A stretch of DNA of 64,000 bases from Mobiluncus porci (GCF_009695935.1 NZ_VUMY01000010.1:1-64000); one strand, 5' to 3'; positions 1-9,393 are shown, counted from the stretch's first letter. The notes: generated by a model not told the origin, from the sequence alone. Made by a program: numbers and translations.

Positions 1-7
1 CCAAAAC

Positions 8-50
8 CCCCCCACCTACTAAACCACCACCGTTGGGGGGTCTTTCTTTT
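8..50 (+). terminator. Rho-independent terminator of a gene left of the window
   Basis: A C-run at 8-14 can pair with TGGGGGG at 34-40, followed by the T-rich tract TCTTTCTTTTT. This fits a terminator for a plus-strand gene ending before the window. It could also help stop transcripts from the minus-strand transposase gene. Confidence 0.55.
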
Positions 51-85
51 TCCAATATTTTGTGTTTGCAAAACCCCAAAAACCC

Positions 86-108
86 CACGTCCCCATGACT
101 CATTTTTT
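86..108. repeat. REP-like repeat, partial copy at the end of the transposase gene
   Basis: The bases CACGTCCCCATGACTCATTT match the right part of the full repeat at 1195-1231. The copy overlaps the stop codon of the minus-strand transposase gene at 100-102, so the repeat touches the gene thought to act on it. Confidence 0.7.
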
Positions 109-870
109 GGCTCTCTGGACAATATTGCGACTGATTCCCGTCAGTCGTGAAATTTGGTTTACAGGTACATGTGCGGCTTTTATCTCTGAAAGTATCTTGT
201 CTCGCTGAGATCTTGAGATGCCTTGAAGGCCGGTTGTGGATTCCACCTTCAATATTTGCGTGATTACTTCGGTTGCTTGAGCATCGGTGAATCTGTTGTT
301 GATATTGAATTCCACGTGGTTTTTAGTCCGGGACGGGTTTGCCACAGCTGCGGCTAGCTTTGCTGGTCCGCCATAGATCTTCAGCATGAAGTCCGTGTCA
401 GTGACATCGCTTGGTGAGTCAGGAATGTGCGCTGAGGACACATATTCGCCGTAACTACTCCAGCGGTATTGGTCGTGCCTGGCGATATTGGCATCCTCTG
501 GATTGCGCAGAATATAGGGGAAAACCTCGTATAAATACCCCTCGGTGTCAACCGGCTTGCTCTTGAAACGCCCCTGGAAAACATAACCAACACAATCATT
601 CTTTTTGTTGAAATAGTGGGCAAAATTCTCTTCTATCTGCTTCATAAATTTGCTCACAAGAAACTTCTTGTCTCTAATCATCAGGTGAAAATGGTTGTCC
701 ATGAGGCAGTATGCCAAGACCTCCACCTCGTTTGTTGCCTTGCTCTCGCGTAAAAGTTTGAGGAAGTAGTATCTGTCCTTATCTTCAGTGAACAGGTATT
801 GCTTGCCGTGACCACGCGCGTATACGTGGTAAATGCTCGATTCGCCACGTCTTCTTTTTCTACGTGCCAT
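100..870 (-). CDS. REP-associated tyrosine transposase (RAYT, IS200/IS605 Y1 family)
   Basis: Probable single-strand DNA transposase of the Y1 HUH superfamily. It shows the HUH pair H60-F-H62 in MDNHFHLM, the downstream GYVFQGRFKS segment and a YILRNP segment whose Y119 is the likely nucleophile. All are typical of the RAYT subgroup (about 150-300 aa). The N-terminus is very basic (RRKRRRGE) and the C-terminal about 50 residues may form a helix-turn-helix. RAYTs are known to be single-copy chromosomal genes that act on REP palindromes rather than classical IS ends. Here the gene is flanked by such palindromes at 86-108 and 1195-1231. The gene is more AT-rich than its neighbours, consistent with transfer. 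The reading frame is intact. The target specificity is inferred from position only. Confidence 0.85.
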   Translation of the reverse strand: MARRKRRRGESSIYHVYARGHGKQYLFTEDKDRYYFLKLLRESKATNEVEVLAYCLMDNHFHLMIRDKKFLVSKFMKQIEENFAHYFNKKNDCVGYVFQGRFKSKPVDTEGYLYEVFPYILRNPEDANIARHDQYRWSSYGEYVSSAHIPDSPSDVTDTDFMLKIYGGPAKLAAAVANPSRTKNHVEFNINNRFTDAQATEVITQILKVESTTGLQGISRSQRDKILSEIKAAHVPVNQISRLTGISRNIVQRAKK

Positions 871-1313
871 GTCTACCTCATAGATGTCGTTTGAACTATT
901 TTAGATGAATTTATCAAACCACACTAAACTTGTCAAAAGCGTGCGGAATTAAAGAAATGTCTCAAACGCCTTCAAATAAGGGCAGATATTGTGTTCACAA
1001 CCTTGCGGGGTACGTGGGAATCGAGTTGGCCGAAAACCGAGATTGTCACCCCGGCTTCTTGTTTAAAGAGTGCAATACGTGGTAAGCAAGACGCTAGAGG
1101 ATTAGACTGAATTTTGGGTTACTTTGGAGAACTGCATGATTGAGTAGCTGCTCCGTTTAGTGGGGACGTGCTGTTGGCGGTCTTTCGTAGGCGAAAAATG
1201 AGTCAAAAAGCACGTCCCCATGACTCATTTTGATTAGCCAGTAGTGAACAAGGCGGGCGTTCTGGAGGAGGGTGGCTTAAAGTTATTAAAGAGTAGAAAA
1301 ACAAGGAGTGTCC
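871..1313. other. Intergenic region between transposase and clpC
   Basis: A 443-base non-coding stretch between two divergent genes. It holds a REP-like repeat (1195-1231), an additional half copy of its core (1161-1171) and the clpC leader with an AAGGAG Shine-Dalgarno sequence at 1303-1308. I looked for HspR (CTTGAGT-N7-ACTCAAG) and ClgR sites and found no convincing match. The clpC promoter could not be assigned. Confidence 0.5.
1161..1231. repeat. REP-like repeat unit with inverted half copy
   Basis: The unit at 1195-1231 has 8-bp ends ATGAGTCA and TGACTCAT enclosing the core AAAAGCACGTCCCC. An inverted copy of part of the core, TGGGGACGTGC, lies at 1161-1171. The unit is the exact reverse complement of the copy at 3967-4003, on the far side of clpC. 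Confidence 0.8.
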
Positions 1314-3965
1314 ATGTTCGAAAGATTTACTGACCGAGCCCGTCGCGTCGTGGTGTTGGCGCAAGATGAGGCGCGCCGGCTAAACCAAAACTACATCGGA
1401 ACCGAGCATCTCCTGCTCGGTCTCATTCACGAGGGAGACGGCATTGCGGCCCGCGCCCTAGAAACTATGGGGATTTCCCTCGAGGCAGTTCGCGCCCAAG
1501 TCATCGAGATTATTGGGGAAGGGGAACAGCCCACGACCGGACATATTCCTTTCACCCCGCGCGCCCGCAAGGTGCTGGAGTACTCGATGCGGGAAGCCCT
1601 GCAATTGGGTCACAACTACATCGGCACGGAACACATCTTGCTGGGTCTGCTTCGCGAGGGCGACGGTGTGGCGGCGCAGGTGCTGGTGAACCTGGGAGCG
1701 GATCTCAATACGGTGCGACAAACCGTGATTGAGCTTCTCTCCGGCTACCAAGGAGGCAACCCTCAGCAGGGCGGCCGTGAGGCCGTCGGGGTTGGCGGCG
1801 GTCGCCCCGATAATCCTCGTGGCGGCAACTCTGCGCTCTTGGACCAGTTCGGGCGCAACCTCACCCAGGCTGCCAGCGAAAACAAACTGGATCCGGTGAT
1901 TGGGCGGACTAAAGAGATGGAGCGCGTCATGCAGATTCTCTCTCGCCGCACCAAGAACAATCCGGTTTTGGTAGGCGAACCCGGGGTTGGAAAGACGGCA
2001 GTTGTCGAGGGCTTGGCGCAAGCGATTGTCCGCGGGGATGTCCCGGAAACCCTGAAAGACAAACAACTGTATTCCCTAGATATGGGAGCGCTCGTCGCCG
2101 GTTCCCGCTACCGCGGTGACTTCGAGGAACGCTTGAAGAAAGTCTTGAAAGAAATCCGGACTCGCGGGGATATTATCCTGTTTATTGATGAAATCCACAC
2201 CCTCGTTGGGGCCGGTGCGGCTGAGGGAGCGATTGATGCTGCCTCCATTCTGAAACCGATGCTGGCTCGCGGTGAGCTCCAGACGATTGGCGCGACGACC
2301 CTTGATGAATACCGTAAATACATCGAGAAAGACTCTGCGCTAGAACGCCGTTTCCAACCCGTGAAAGTGGAAGAACCGAGCGTGGAAGAAACCGTGGCTA
2401 TCCTCAAAGGCCTGCGGGACCGCTACGAGGCTCACCACCGCGTCATGATTACCGACGCGGCGGTGGCGGCCGCGGCGCAACTCGCGGATCGCTATATTTC
2501 GGATCGGTTCCTCCCTGATAAGGCCATTGACCTCATTGACGAAGCGGGGGCGCGTTTGCGCATTAAGCGAATGACCGCGCCACCAGAGCTTAAAGAAGTG
2601 GACGACAAGATCGCGAAAACCCGTCGTGAGAAGGAAGCCGCGATTGACGCCCAGGACTTCGAAAAGGCTGCGAATCTTCGCGATGAGGAAAAGACCCTCA
2701 CAGAAGAGCGCGCTGCGAAGGAATCCGAGTGGCGTCAGGGCGAGGACAAGTCCCAATCCGTAGTGGACTCCGAACAAATTGCTGAAGTCCTCGCGATGGC
2801 TACCGGAATTCCGGTCTTCAAACTGACCCAAGCGGAGTCCTCGAAGTTGCTCCGGATGGAAGAGGAGCTTCACAAGCGCATTATTGGTCAAGACGAGGCC
2901 GTCAACGCTGTGGCGCAGTCGATTCGCCGTACCCGAGCGGGCTTGAAAGATCCGAAGCGTCCCGGTGGCTCCTTCATCTTTGCTGGCCCGACCGGTGTGG
3001 GTAAGACTGAGCTCGCAAAGGCCCTGGCAGAGTTCCTCTTTGGGGATGAGGATGCGCTCATTCAGCTTGACATGTCTGAGTTCTCCGAGAAACACACCGC
3101 CTCGCGTTTGTTCGGTTCCCCTCCGGGATATGTCGGCTACGACGAGGGCGGGCAGTTGACCGAAAAGGTGCGCCGCAAGCCCTTCAGTGTCGTACTGTTT
3201 GATGAGGTTGAAAAGGCCCATCCGGATATCTTCAACAGCCTTCTGCAGGTGTTGGAGGAGGGCCACTTGACGGACTCACAGGGACGACTGGTCGACTTCA
3301 AGAACACCATCATCATCATGACGACGAACCTCGGGACTCGCGAAATCAACAAGGGTGTCTTGACTGGTTTCCAGGCTTCGGGCGAACTCGCCACGGACTA
3401 CCAGCGGATGAAGGGCAAAGTCCAAGAGGAGCTGAAACAGCACTTCCGTCCCGAGTTCTTGAACCGTGTGGATGAAGTCGTGGTCTTCCCGCAGCTCCAG
3501 AAGGACGAGATTCTGAAGATTGTTGACCTCATGGTGGCGAAGCTCGATGACCGGATGCTCGAACAGGGCATGGCCATCAAGTTGACTCCGCAAGCGCGGG
3601 CTTTGCTGGCTCACAAGGGCTTTGACCAGACGCTGGGTGCGCGCCCCTTGCGCCGCGCGGTGCAGCGTGAGATTGAGGACGTGCTGTCGGAGAAGATTCT
3701 GTTTAGCGAGCTTCATGAAGGGCAAACTGTCACGGTGGACGTCGAACCGATTTACATCAAGCATGAGTCGGAAGATAAAGTCAACGGCACCGATTGGGAG
3801 TTTGATGAGGGCGCGGTCTTCAAGTTCACCGGAGAGGAAGGCCTCCCCGAGGGGCGCGCCTCGAAGCGGCATCGGCTGGAAGACGTGACCGCCGCGACAA
3901 TTCGGGAGGCGGAACTCGCCGCCCAAGAGGAAGCGGAAAAAGCCGGGCAGTCCTCTGGCAGTTAA
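1314..3965 (+). CDS. clpC: ClpC, AAA+ unfoldase of the Clp protease
   Basis: HSP100-type ATPase that unfolds substrates and feeds them to ClpP. Domains in order are two Clp_N repeats (about 1-145), AAA1 with Walker A GEPGVGKT near residue 221, a UVR motif in a coiled segment (about 430-465) that marks ClpC rather than ClpB, and AAA2 with Walker A GPTGVGKT near 560. The 883-residue length is normal for actinobacterial ClpC. I chose ATG 1314 rather than GTG 1308 because the GTG lies at the end of the Shine-Dalgarno AAGGAG (1303-1308), which is correctly spaced only for the ATG. The gene is monocistronic and bracketed by REP-like repeats. Confidence 0.97.
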   Translation: MFERFTDRARRVVVLAQDEARRLNQNYIGTEHLLLGLIHEGDGIAARALETMGISLEAVRAQVIEIIGEGEQPTTGHIPFTPRARKVLEYSMREALQLGHNYIGTEHILLGLLREGDGVAAQVLVNLGADLNTVRQTVIELLSGYQGGNPQQGGREAVGVGGGRPDNPRGGNSALLDQFGRNLTQAASENKLDPVIGRTKEMERVMQILSRRTKNNPVLVGEPGVGKTAVVEGLAQAIVRGDVPETLKDKQLYSLDMGALVAGSRYRGDFEERLKKVLKEIRTRGDIILFIDEIHTLVGAGAAEGAIDAASILKPMLARGELQTIGATTLDEYRKYIEKDSALERRFQPVKVEEPSVEETVAILKGLRDRYEAHHRVMITDAAVAAAAQLADRYISDRFLPDKAIDLIDEAGARLRIKRMTAPPELKEVDDKIAKTRREKEAAIDAQDFEKAANLRDEEKTLTEERAAKESEWRQGEDKSQSVVDSEQIAEVLAMATGIPVFKLTQAESSKLLRMEEELHKRIIGQDEAVNAVAQSIRRTRAGLKDPKRPGGSFIFAGPTGVGKTELAKALAEFLFGDEDALIQLDMSEFSEKHTASRLFGSPPGYVGYDEGGQLTEKVRRKPFSVVLFDEVEKAHPDIFNSLLQVLEEGHLTDSQGRLVDFKNTIIIMTTNLGTREINKGVLTGFQASGELATDYQRMKGKVQEELKQHFRPEFLNRVDEVVVFPQLQKDEILKIVDLMVAKLDDRMLEQGMAIKLTPQARALLAHKGFDQTLGARPLRRAVQREIEDVLSEKILFSELHEGQTVTVDVEPIYIKHESEDKVNGTDWEFDEGAVFKFTGEEGLPEGRASKRHRLEDVTAATIREAELAAQEEAEKAGQSSGS

Positions 3966-3966
3966 C

Positions 3967-4047
3967 AAATGAGTCATGGGGACGTGCTTTTTGACTCATT
4001 TTATTGAGGAAAATGAGTCAAAAAGTACGTCCCCATGACTCATTTTT
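3967..4047. repeat. Pair of inverted REP-like repeats downstream of clpC
   Basis: Two head-to-head copies at 3967-4003 and 4011-4047 differ by one base in the core (GCACGT versus GTACGT) after reverse-complementing. Together they form a 35-36 bp imperfect inverted repeat with an 8-base loop, which in RNA would be a large hairpin directly after the clpC stop codon. This is the arrangement called a BIME in enterobacteria. It may also serve as clpC 3'-end or terminator. Confidence 0.8.
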
Positions 4048-4121
4048 AAGAAGATATTTGCTCGCGGGGTATATTCTTAGAAGACACTTTTGACAACGAA
4101 CGTCTAAAGGAGACTGCTAAC

Positions 4122-4619
4122 ATGTCCGCCGCTGCCCACGATGAACAGTGGTTTGAGCGGATTTTCGCTGCGCATGGGACGGCGATTGTCCGTTTCCTCC
4201 ATCGTCGCGGCGCCTATGCGGAAGCCGAAGACTTGGCTGCGGAGACTTTCACAGTGATGTGGAGAAAGAAAGACGAGGTTCCTGACGGTGCGGAACTGCC
4301 CTGGCTCTATAAGACGGCCGGTTTGACTTTGGCAAACTGGTTCCGCAAGAAGAAATCTCTTCCCATGGGTGATTCTCAAGAAACTCTGGATTCTCTGGAT
4401 TCCAACGATCCGGCAACGCTTGTAGTCAAAGATCACGGGATGCAAGCCGCGCTTGCGGAACTATCTGAACGCGACCGCGACATTATCCTCGCCGTGGCTT
4501 GGGAGGGACTTACCGGACAAAGCTTGGCCGATTACCTGGGGATTTCACGCAATGCAGCCGATGCGGCACTGTCTCGGACTCGAAAACGTTTGGAGGAAGC
4601 CATTGCGAAAAATACTTAG
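4122..4619 (+). CDS. ECF-type RNA polymerase sigma factor
   Basis: A 165-residue sigma-70 family protein with only regions 2 and 4. Region 2 spans about residues 10-85, including the segment around LAAETFTVMWRKKDE. Region 4 spans about 105-160, with SERDRDIILAVAWEGLTGQ and the helix-turn-helix LADYLGISRNAADAALSRTR. This size and arrangement is the extracytoplasmic-function class. ATG 4122 has a good Shine-Dalgarno sequence, AAAGGAG, at 4106-4112. The following gene encodes a single-pass membrane protein on the same strand 160 bases downstream, the usual place for an anti-sigma factor or surface sensor. Target promoters cannot be read from this window. Confidence 0.88.
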   Translation: MSAAAHDEQWFERIFAAHGTAIVRFLHRRGAYAEAEDLAAETFTVMWRKKDEVPDGAELPWLYKTAGLTLANWFRKKKSLPMGDSQETLDSLDSNDPATLVVKDHGMQAALAELSERDRDIILAVAWEGLTGQSLADYLGISRNAADAALSRTRKRLEEAIAKNT

Positions 4620-4779
4620 AAACCTCGCCTGTAAGAAATGCCCGACTCGTTACAGATAACTAGTGCAAGGTCGAAATCGCGCCGGGTCTGAGGACGGTTT
4701 CGACCTCCCAAAACTTAGTCAAAAATATTGGTAGCGCCTTCAAAGCGAGAGTTTTGAAAGCAGAAGAAAGGACAGGATC

Positions 4780-6498
4780 GTGGAAAACCGCGAGCGCAAC
4801 GTGAACGGGCTAGATGCCCTGCGCGCGCTCGATCCTGCCCAGAATCTGGAAGTTGACCTCAGCGCGATGCGGGCCAAGGTGGCTGCCTTGATGAGCGCCG
4901 AAGGACTTGCCTTTGATGCGGAAGTGCCCGCCGTCGTGGAACCTCTTGATTCTCCAGAGATTCCAGCGGACGCCAAGTCGGACAACGTCATCTCTCTTGA
5001 GGCCCATCGTCAAGCAAATCCGCTACGCCGCAACTGGCTGATTGGTTTGAGCGCCGCCGCGGCCGCGGCAGTTGTCGGTTTCACCGGTTGGGCCACCTTG
5101 TTCCCCCAATCCGATGGCGAGGGACCGGTGACTCCCGGAACTACCGGCCCGGGAAGCTCCCAGCCGCGGTTACAAGCCTCAGGCGCGAGTTTGGCAGTCC
5201 CCGGAGCCGAGGAGCGCCTCTCCGAAGTCGGTGCAGTGGACTTTGTGGCCGCGAAAGAATTCTCTTCTCAAGCCACTAAGGCTCCGGCTTACCGCGTCAC
5301 CAAGGGGAAGGCCGTTTCTTCCGGCGAGGTCCAAAAAGTAGCCCAATCATTGGGAATGAGGGGACCGGTTCAAAAGAGCGGCTCTGGATACACCGTGAAG
5401 GATTCTTCCGGTGCGACGTTGACTGTTACGGTTGGGGAGCTGACCTCCTTGTCGTTCAATAATCCCTCAGCCGTTCACATGGTGTGTGTGCCGGTGAATC
5501 CCGGTGACGGCAATGTGGCTTTGCCGAATCCGAACCAGACGAAGACCCCGTCTCCAGCGACGTCTTCTCCGAGCACCGCGCCAAGCGCCACTCCGAGCCC
5601 GGCCCCGTCTGAAGCACCGAGCCAAATCGAGCTCCCGCCTAGCGACCCGACTCCGACTACTAAGCCTCCGGTGGCGACCCCCACCGAGACTCCCACGGAA
5701 TCGGTGCCTCCGGCGGTTCGTCCCGGGGTTCCTTCTCCCCGCACGACTCCTACCGAGACTGCCGGAGAAATGAGCGTGCCCAGCGAACCGCAGGTCTATA
5801 ACTATTCTCCCGCGGAGTCTCAGTCTGGTTCGGTAGTGGAGATTGGCGAACTTCACGTCTGGGTGTATTCCGCAACGGTGAATTCGGATTCCACTTCTGG
5901 TTCAACGAATTCTGCCGGTGAAACTCCAGAGCCGACTGTGAGTGACAAAGTGGAAGTGCAATCCACCCAGTCTCCCTCTCCGAAACCGACGGACTGCGTC
6001 ATGAAAGTGGCCGGAGAAGCACCTTCCACCGAGAAAGCGTTGGCAGAGGTCGCTAAGGTGGCGAGTTCTCTCGGAGCCACAGTGGTGAGTTCCCAGGCGG
6101 GGGTGTCTCAGAAAGACGGTCTGACAACCGTTGACGTTCCGGTGAAGATGCCAGGTCAAGCCCAGGCTCAAACCTGGAGAGCGGTGGTTTCTTCGCAAGG
6201 GCTGGCTTCGATTCGGGCCAATCTTGGAAAGGAAACCAAGCTTGGCGACTACCAGGTCATCTCCGAAAAGGAAGCCGTGAATCGCCTAAACAATCCGGCT
6301 TACGGTCCGTTGGATGTGTTCGATCCTTCCGGCAAGGCCACCGTGAAGATTACGGGGAAGATTGAGCTTGTTGATGCCAAACTGACCAATGCTCCGGTGA
6401 AACAGAAGGACGGCGCGATTGTTTCGATGCCCGTGTACCAACTGACAGACACACAAGGTAAAATCTGGACGGTGCTGGCGGTCGCGGATTCAAAGTAG
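4780..6498 (+). CDS. Single-pass membrane protein with Pro/Ser/Thr-rich outer region, possible anti-sigma factor
   Basis: A 572-residue protein I cannot assign to a named family. About 84 N-terminal residues are polar and would be cytoplasmic. One membrane segment follows (about 85-108, NWLIGLSAAAAAAVVGF). Next is an extracytoplasmic part with a Pro/Ser/Thr-rich linker (about 240-335) and folded-looking regions on either side. GTG 4780 is preceded by AAAGGA. The topology and the sigma gene upstream suggest an anti-sigma or sigma-coupled sensor. However, the HxxxCxxC zinc motif of classical ZAS anti-sigma factors is absent from the cytoplasmic part, so this role is inference. Confidence 0.6.
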   Translation: MENRERNVNGLDALRALDPAQNLEVDLSAMRAKVAALMSAEGLAFDAEVPAVVEPLDSPEIPADAKSDNVISLEAHRQANPLRRNWLIGLSAAAAAAVVGFTGWATLFPQSDGEGPVTPGTTGPGSSQPRLQASGASLAVPGAEERLSEVGAVDFVAAKEFSSQATKAPAYRVTKGKAVSSGEVQKVAQSLGMRGPVQKSGSGYTVKDSSGATLTVTVGELTSLSFNNPSAVHMVCVPVNPGDGNVALPNPNQTKTPSPATSSPSTAPSATPSPAPSEAPSQIELPPSDPTPTTKPPVATPTETPTESVPPAVRPGVPSPRTTPTETAGEMSVPSEPQVYNYSPAESQSGSVVEIGELHVWVYSATVNSDSTSGSTNSAGETPEPTVSDKVEVQSTQSPSPKPTDCVMKVAGEAPSTEKALAEVAKVASSLGATVVSSQAGVSQKDGLTTVDVPVKMPGQAQAQTWRAVVSSQGLASIRANLGKETKLGDYQVISEKEAVNRLNNPAYGPLDVFDPSGKATVKITGKIELVDAKLTNAPVKQKDGAIVSMPVYQLTDTQGKIWTVLAVADSK

Positions 6499-6587
6499 CG
6501 TTCCTTTTGATATCGTGGCTGATGAGGGTTGGTTCATAACTCTCGCTCGATACGAGACTACAGATAATTCCGATAGTTCAATAGAAT

Positions 6588-6617
6588 TTGACAACTTAGG
6601 TTAGCCTAACCTAAGTT
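6588..6617 (+). promoter_or_regulatory. DtxR-type operator in a leaderless promoter for the metal ABC importer
   Basis: The 19-base sequence TTAGGTTAGCCTAACCTAA at 6596-6614 is a perfect match to the DtxR/IdeR consensus. It lies between a -35 TTGACA (6588-6593) and overlaps a -10 TAAGTT (6612-6617), spacer 18. The -10 is exactly six bases from ATG 6624 and no Shine-Dalgarno sequence is visible, so transcription should start at the start codon and metal-loaded repressor would block polymerase. Confidence 0.88.
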
Positions 6618-6623
6618 AATTTC

Positions 6624-7577
6624 ATGATAAAAAAGACTAGAAAAAAAGCTTTATCCGTCCTCGCCGTGTCCTTGGCGGTGCTAGCACTGGCGGCCTGCAC
6701 CGGAGCAAACGGGGGTAACGAAAACAAGAGCACCTCTGCTGCATCCAAGGGAGAAAAGCCGGTGGTCCTCACCACCTTCACCGTGCTGCAGGACATGGCG
6801 CAAGAAGTCGCTGGTGATCACCTGGAAGTGCGTTCCATCACCAAAATTGGTGCAGAAATCCATGACTACCAGCCTACGCCGTCAGACATTAAATCCGCTC
6901 AAGGGGCGAAACTAATTCTCAATAATGGCCTGGGACTGGAGAGATGGTTTGAGAAATTCTCCGCGGAGCTGGATGCTAAACCGATTACGGTTTCCGCGGG
7001 AGTCGAACCTATAGATATCCAAGAGGGCGACTATCGGGGAAAGCCCAATCCTCACGCCTGGATGAGCCCTAAAAACGGTTCAATTTACGTCAAAAATATG
7101 GCAAAAGCCTTCTGTGAACTAGATGCGGAGAACTGTCAAGATTACAAGGCTAATGCGGATAGCTATGCCCAGAAAATCACCGAGATTGGCGATAAAATTT
7201 CCGAGGAACTCCGCACGCTCCCGGAAGCTAAGCGCACCTTGGTTACCTGCGAAGGAGCTTTTTCCTACTTAACTCGCGATTACGGACTCAATGAGCTCTA
7301 TCTTTGGGCTGTGAATGCCGAAGGTGCGCTTACTCCGTCACGGATGGCGAAAGTCGAGCAATACGTTAGTGAAAACCAAGTCCCGGCTGTCTTCTGTGAA
7401 TCCACAGTGGGAGATAAGATGCAGCCGGTAGTGGAGTCCACCGGGGTTAAATATGGTGGGGAGCTTTTTGTTGACTCCTTGTCCGAACCGGATGGCCCCG
7501 TGCCTAGCTATCTGGAACTGCTCCAATACGATGCCAATCTCATCACCACGGGTCTGACTGGGGAAGCTGCCAAATGA
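6624..7577 (+). CDS. Metal-binding lipoprotein of a Mn/Fe ABC importer
   Basis: Cluster A-I (ZnuA/PsaA/SitA) solute-binding protein of 317 residues. A lipobox LALAAC puts the lipidated Cys at 25. The four metal ligands expected from PsaA are recognisable as H80 (EIHDYQP), H144 (NPHAWMSP), E210 (TCEGAF) and D284 (FVDSLSEP). The His-rich loop typical of zinc-specific ZnuA is absent. That and the DtxR-type box favour manganese or iron as the substrate; the exact metal is inference. The stop codon overlaps the ATPase start (ATGA), and the permease follows in the same way. Confidence 0.9.
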   Translation: MIKKTRKKALSVLAVSLAVLALAACTGANGGNENKSTSAASKGEKPVVLTTFTVLQDMAQEVAGDHLEVRSITKIGAEIHDYQPTPSDIKSAQGAKLILNNGLGLERWFEKFSAELDAKPITVSAGVEPIDIQEGDYRGKPNPHAWMSPKNGSIYVKNMAKAFCELDAENCQDYKANADSYAQKITEIGDKISEELRTLPEAKRTLVTCEGAFSYLTRDYGLNELYLWAVNAEGALTPSRMAKVEQYVSENQVPAVFCESTVGDKMQPVVESTGVKYGGELFVDSLSEPDGPVPSYLELLQYDANLITTGLTGEAAK

Positions 7578-8488
7578 GCGGTGTTGAACCCCGGGAAACT
7601 GAACACAAAAATTCCGTAAAAGGACTGTCCTCGGACGACGAGTCTTCAGATAATTGCGAGAAATCAAAACCGGACCAGCGGCAAAGGCTCAGCTCGCAGT
7701 CAGAGGCAGAGAACGACCTTCCCGTTTTGAAGATTCATAATTTGAATGTCAGTTACGGAACCAACCGTGCCCTGCAAGATGCGAACCTGTGTGTCAAGGC
7801 ATCGCGGATTTGCGGGCTGGTTGGTATGAACGGAGCGGGGAAATCCACTTTGTTCAAAGCCATTACTCGCGGTCTGCCGCAGCAATCTGGAACAATTGAG
7901 ATTCTGGGAAAGCAAGCTGCTTTAGCCCGAAAGGCAGGCCTTATTGGTTATGTTCCGCAAAGCCAGGAAATAGATTGGGATTTCCCCATTAGTGTCCAAG
8001 ACGTTGTCATGATGGGACGCTATGGTCATATGGGGTCGAGCAGACGAGTCGCGGCCGAGGATCGCGCAGCGGTTGAAACTGCGCTGGAACTCATGGAAAT
8101 CACCGATTTGAAACAGCGTCAAATTGGGCAGCTGTCGGGAGGTCAGCGTAAACGTGTCTTTATTGCCCGTGCGCTGGCACAGGGAGCTCGGGTGCTGCTG
8201 CTGGACGAACCTTTTGCGGGAGTAGATAAGGTTTCGGAAAAAGCCATTATGAGTCTCTTGCGAGAGTTGGCGCATCCAACTGCGGGAACGTCTGACTACG
8301 GGTTCATCAAAACGAATACAATTGTTGTTTCTACTCACGATCTTTCCTCGCTGGAATATTTTTGCGATGAAGTGGCCTTGTTGAATCGGCGCGTGCTTTT
8401 CCACGGTGGAGTAAAGGAATCCCTGGAACCGCTGCGGCTGGCAGAAGCCTTTGGTGCCCGGGTGGAGATGGGAAGTGAAACGAAATGA
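7574..8488 (+). CDS. ATPase of the Mn/Fe ABC importer
   Basis: ABC ATPase that powers the importer encoded with its neighbours. Walker A is GMNGAGKST, the signature LSGGQRKR, Walker B VLLLDEPFAG, and the switch His is in VVSTHDL. The order of binding protein, ATPase and ABC-3 permease matches SitABC/MtsABC-type systems. The ABC domain begins only near residue 50. The preceding hydrophilic segment of about 45 residues is unusual for the family and could mean that the true start is downstream, although ATG 7574 overlaps the upstream stop codon as expected for translational coupling. Confidence 0.9.
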   Translation: MSGVEPRETEHKNSVKGLSSDDESSDNCEKSKPDQRQRLSSQSEAENDLPVLKIHNLNVSYGTNRALQDANLCVKASRICGLVGMNGAGKSTLFKAITRGLPQQSGTIEILGKQAALARKAGLIGYVPQSQEIDWDFPISVQDVVMMGRYGHMGSSRRVAAEDRAAVETALELMEITDLKQRQIGQLSGGQRKRVFIARALAQGARVLLLDEPFAGVDKVSEKAIMSLLRELAHPTAGTSDYGFIKTNTIVVSTHDLSSLEYFCDEVALLNRRVLFHGGVKESLEPLRLAEAFGARVEMGSETK

Positions 8489-9393
8489 TAGAAATATACT
8501 CGCGTCCCGAATTGTTTTCCGGTTCTTGCTACGACATTTTTGTCGAAATGTGGACTCAAAGTTTTATGGTGCGAGGTATCCTGGTTACCGGTGTGGCTGC
8601 TATCGTCTGCGCGGTGCTGTCCTGTTGGATGATTCTCATCGGCTGGTCGCTGTTGGGAGATGCGCTTTCTCATGCGGTATTGCCCGGGATTGTCATAGCC
8701 TATCTCGTGGGAGCTCCGTTTTCGATTGGTGCATTAGTAGCAGCATTGACGATGGCCGGTTTGATCTGGTTCATGCGCGGGAAAGGGAAGATTAAAGAAG
8801 ATACTGCCATCGGCGTGGCTTTCACGACCCTGTTCTCAATCGGTGTGGTTCTCATCAGCCTCTTTCCGAGTCAAATCGACTTGCACCACATCCTTTTTGG
8901 CGACATGCTGGGGATTACCCGCTTCGACATGATGCAAGTTTTCCTCATCAGTCCGGTTGCGTTGGGAATTCTGCTGTACAAACGTCGCGACCTGACGCTC
9001 TATGCTTTTGACAAGGTACACGCCTACACGATTGGCATAGATCCGCGCCGGCTCGGTTTAACGCTGATTGTGGCGCTTTCCCTGACGGTTGTGGTGGCGA
9101 TGCAGGCAGTAGGTGCCATGTTGATTGTGGCGCTGGTGATTACACCGGGAGCCTTTGCGCGCCTCATTACTAATAGCTTCAGCAAGATGCTGTGTATTGC
9201 GCCACTATTCTCAGTGAGCTGTGTCATTTTAGGGAGCTATTTCTCCTACTGGTTCGATACAGCTTCGGGAGCAACGGTCGTGGCATTGCAGGGAACGGCT
9301 TTTCTGCTGCTGTGGACAATTCAGCTGGTGCGGTCGCGGATTGCTGCGAAAGGAACCATTCCCGGAACTCCGCTTGTGGCTCCGGCAGATTGA
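8485..9393 (+). CDS. ABC-3 family permease of the Mn/Fe importer
   Basis: Integral membrane protein of 302 residues with about eight or nine hydrophobic segments, the usual form for the ABC-3 (ZnuB/SitC) family. The family-typical stretch GWSLLGDALSHAVLPG is present near residues 52-67. The start overlaps the ATPase stop by ATGA. It would form the homodimeric channel served by the adjacent lipoprotein and ATPase. No further gene follows in this operon before the next DtxR-type box at 9421. Confidence 0.92.
   Translation: MIEIYSRPELFSGSCYDIFVEMWTQSFMVRGILVTGVAAIVCAVLSCWMILIGWSLLGDALSHAVLPGIVIAYLVGAPFSIGALVAALTMAGLIWFMRGKGKIKEDTAIGVAFTTLFSIGVVLISLFPSQIDLHHILFGDMLGITRFDMMQVFLISPVALGILLYKRRDLTLYAFDKVHAYTIGIDPRRLGLTLIVALSLTVVVAMQAVGAMLIVALVITPGAFARLITNSFSKMLCIAPLFSVSCVILGSYFSYWFDTASGATVVALQGTAFLLLWTIQLVRSRIAAKGTIPGTPLVAPAD

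Noticed and set aside
1171-1200. ClgR or HspR operator before clpC
   Set aside because: TTTCGTAGGCGAAA near 1182 has the wrong spacing for ClgR, and no HAIR-type sequence was found.
1308-1310. GTG 1308 as the clpC start
   Set aside because: It is part of or touches the Shine-Dalgarno sequence AAGGAG, which is correctly spaced only for ATG 1314.
2340-3977. Minus-strand open frames of 233-308 codons opposite clpC
   Set aside because: They are shadows of the clpC reading frame and have no ribosome-binding site or family motifs.
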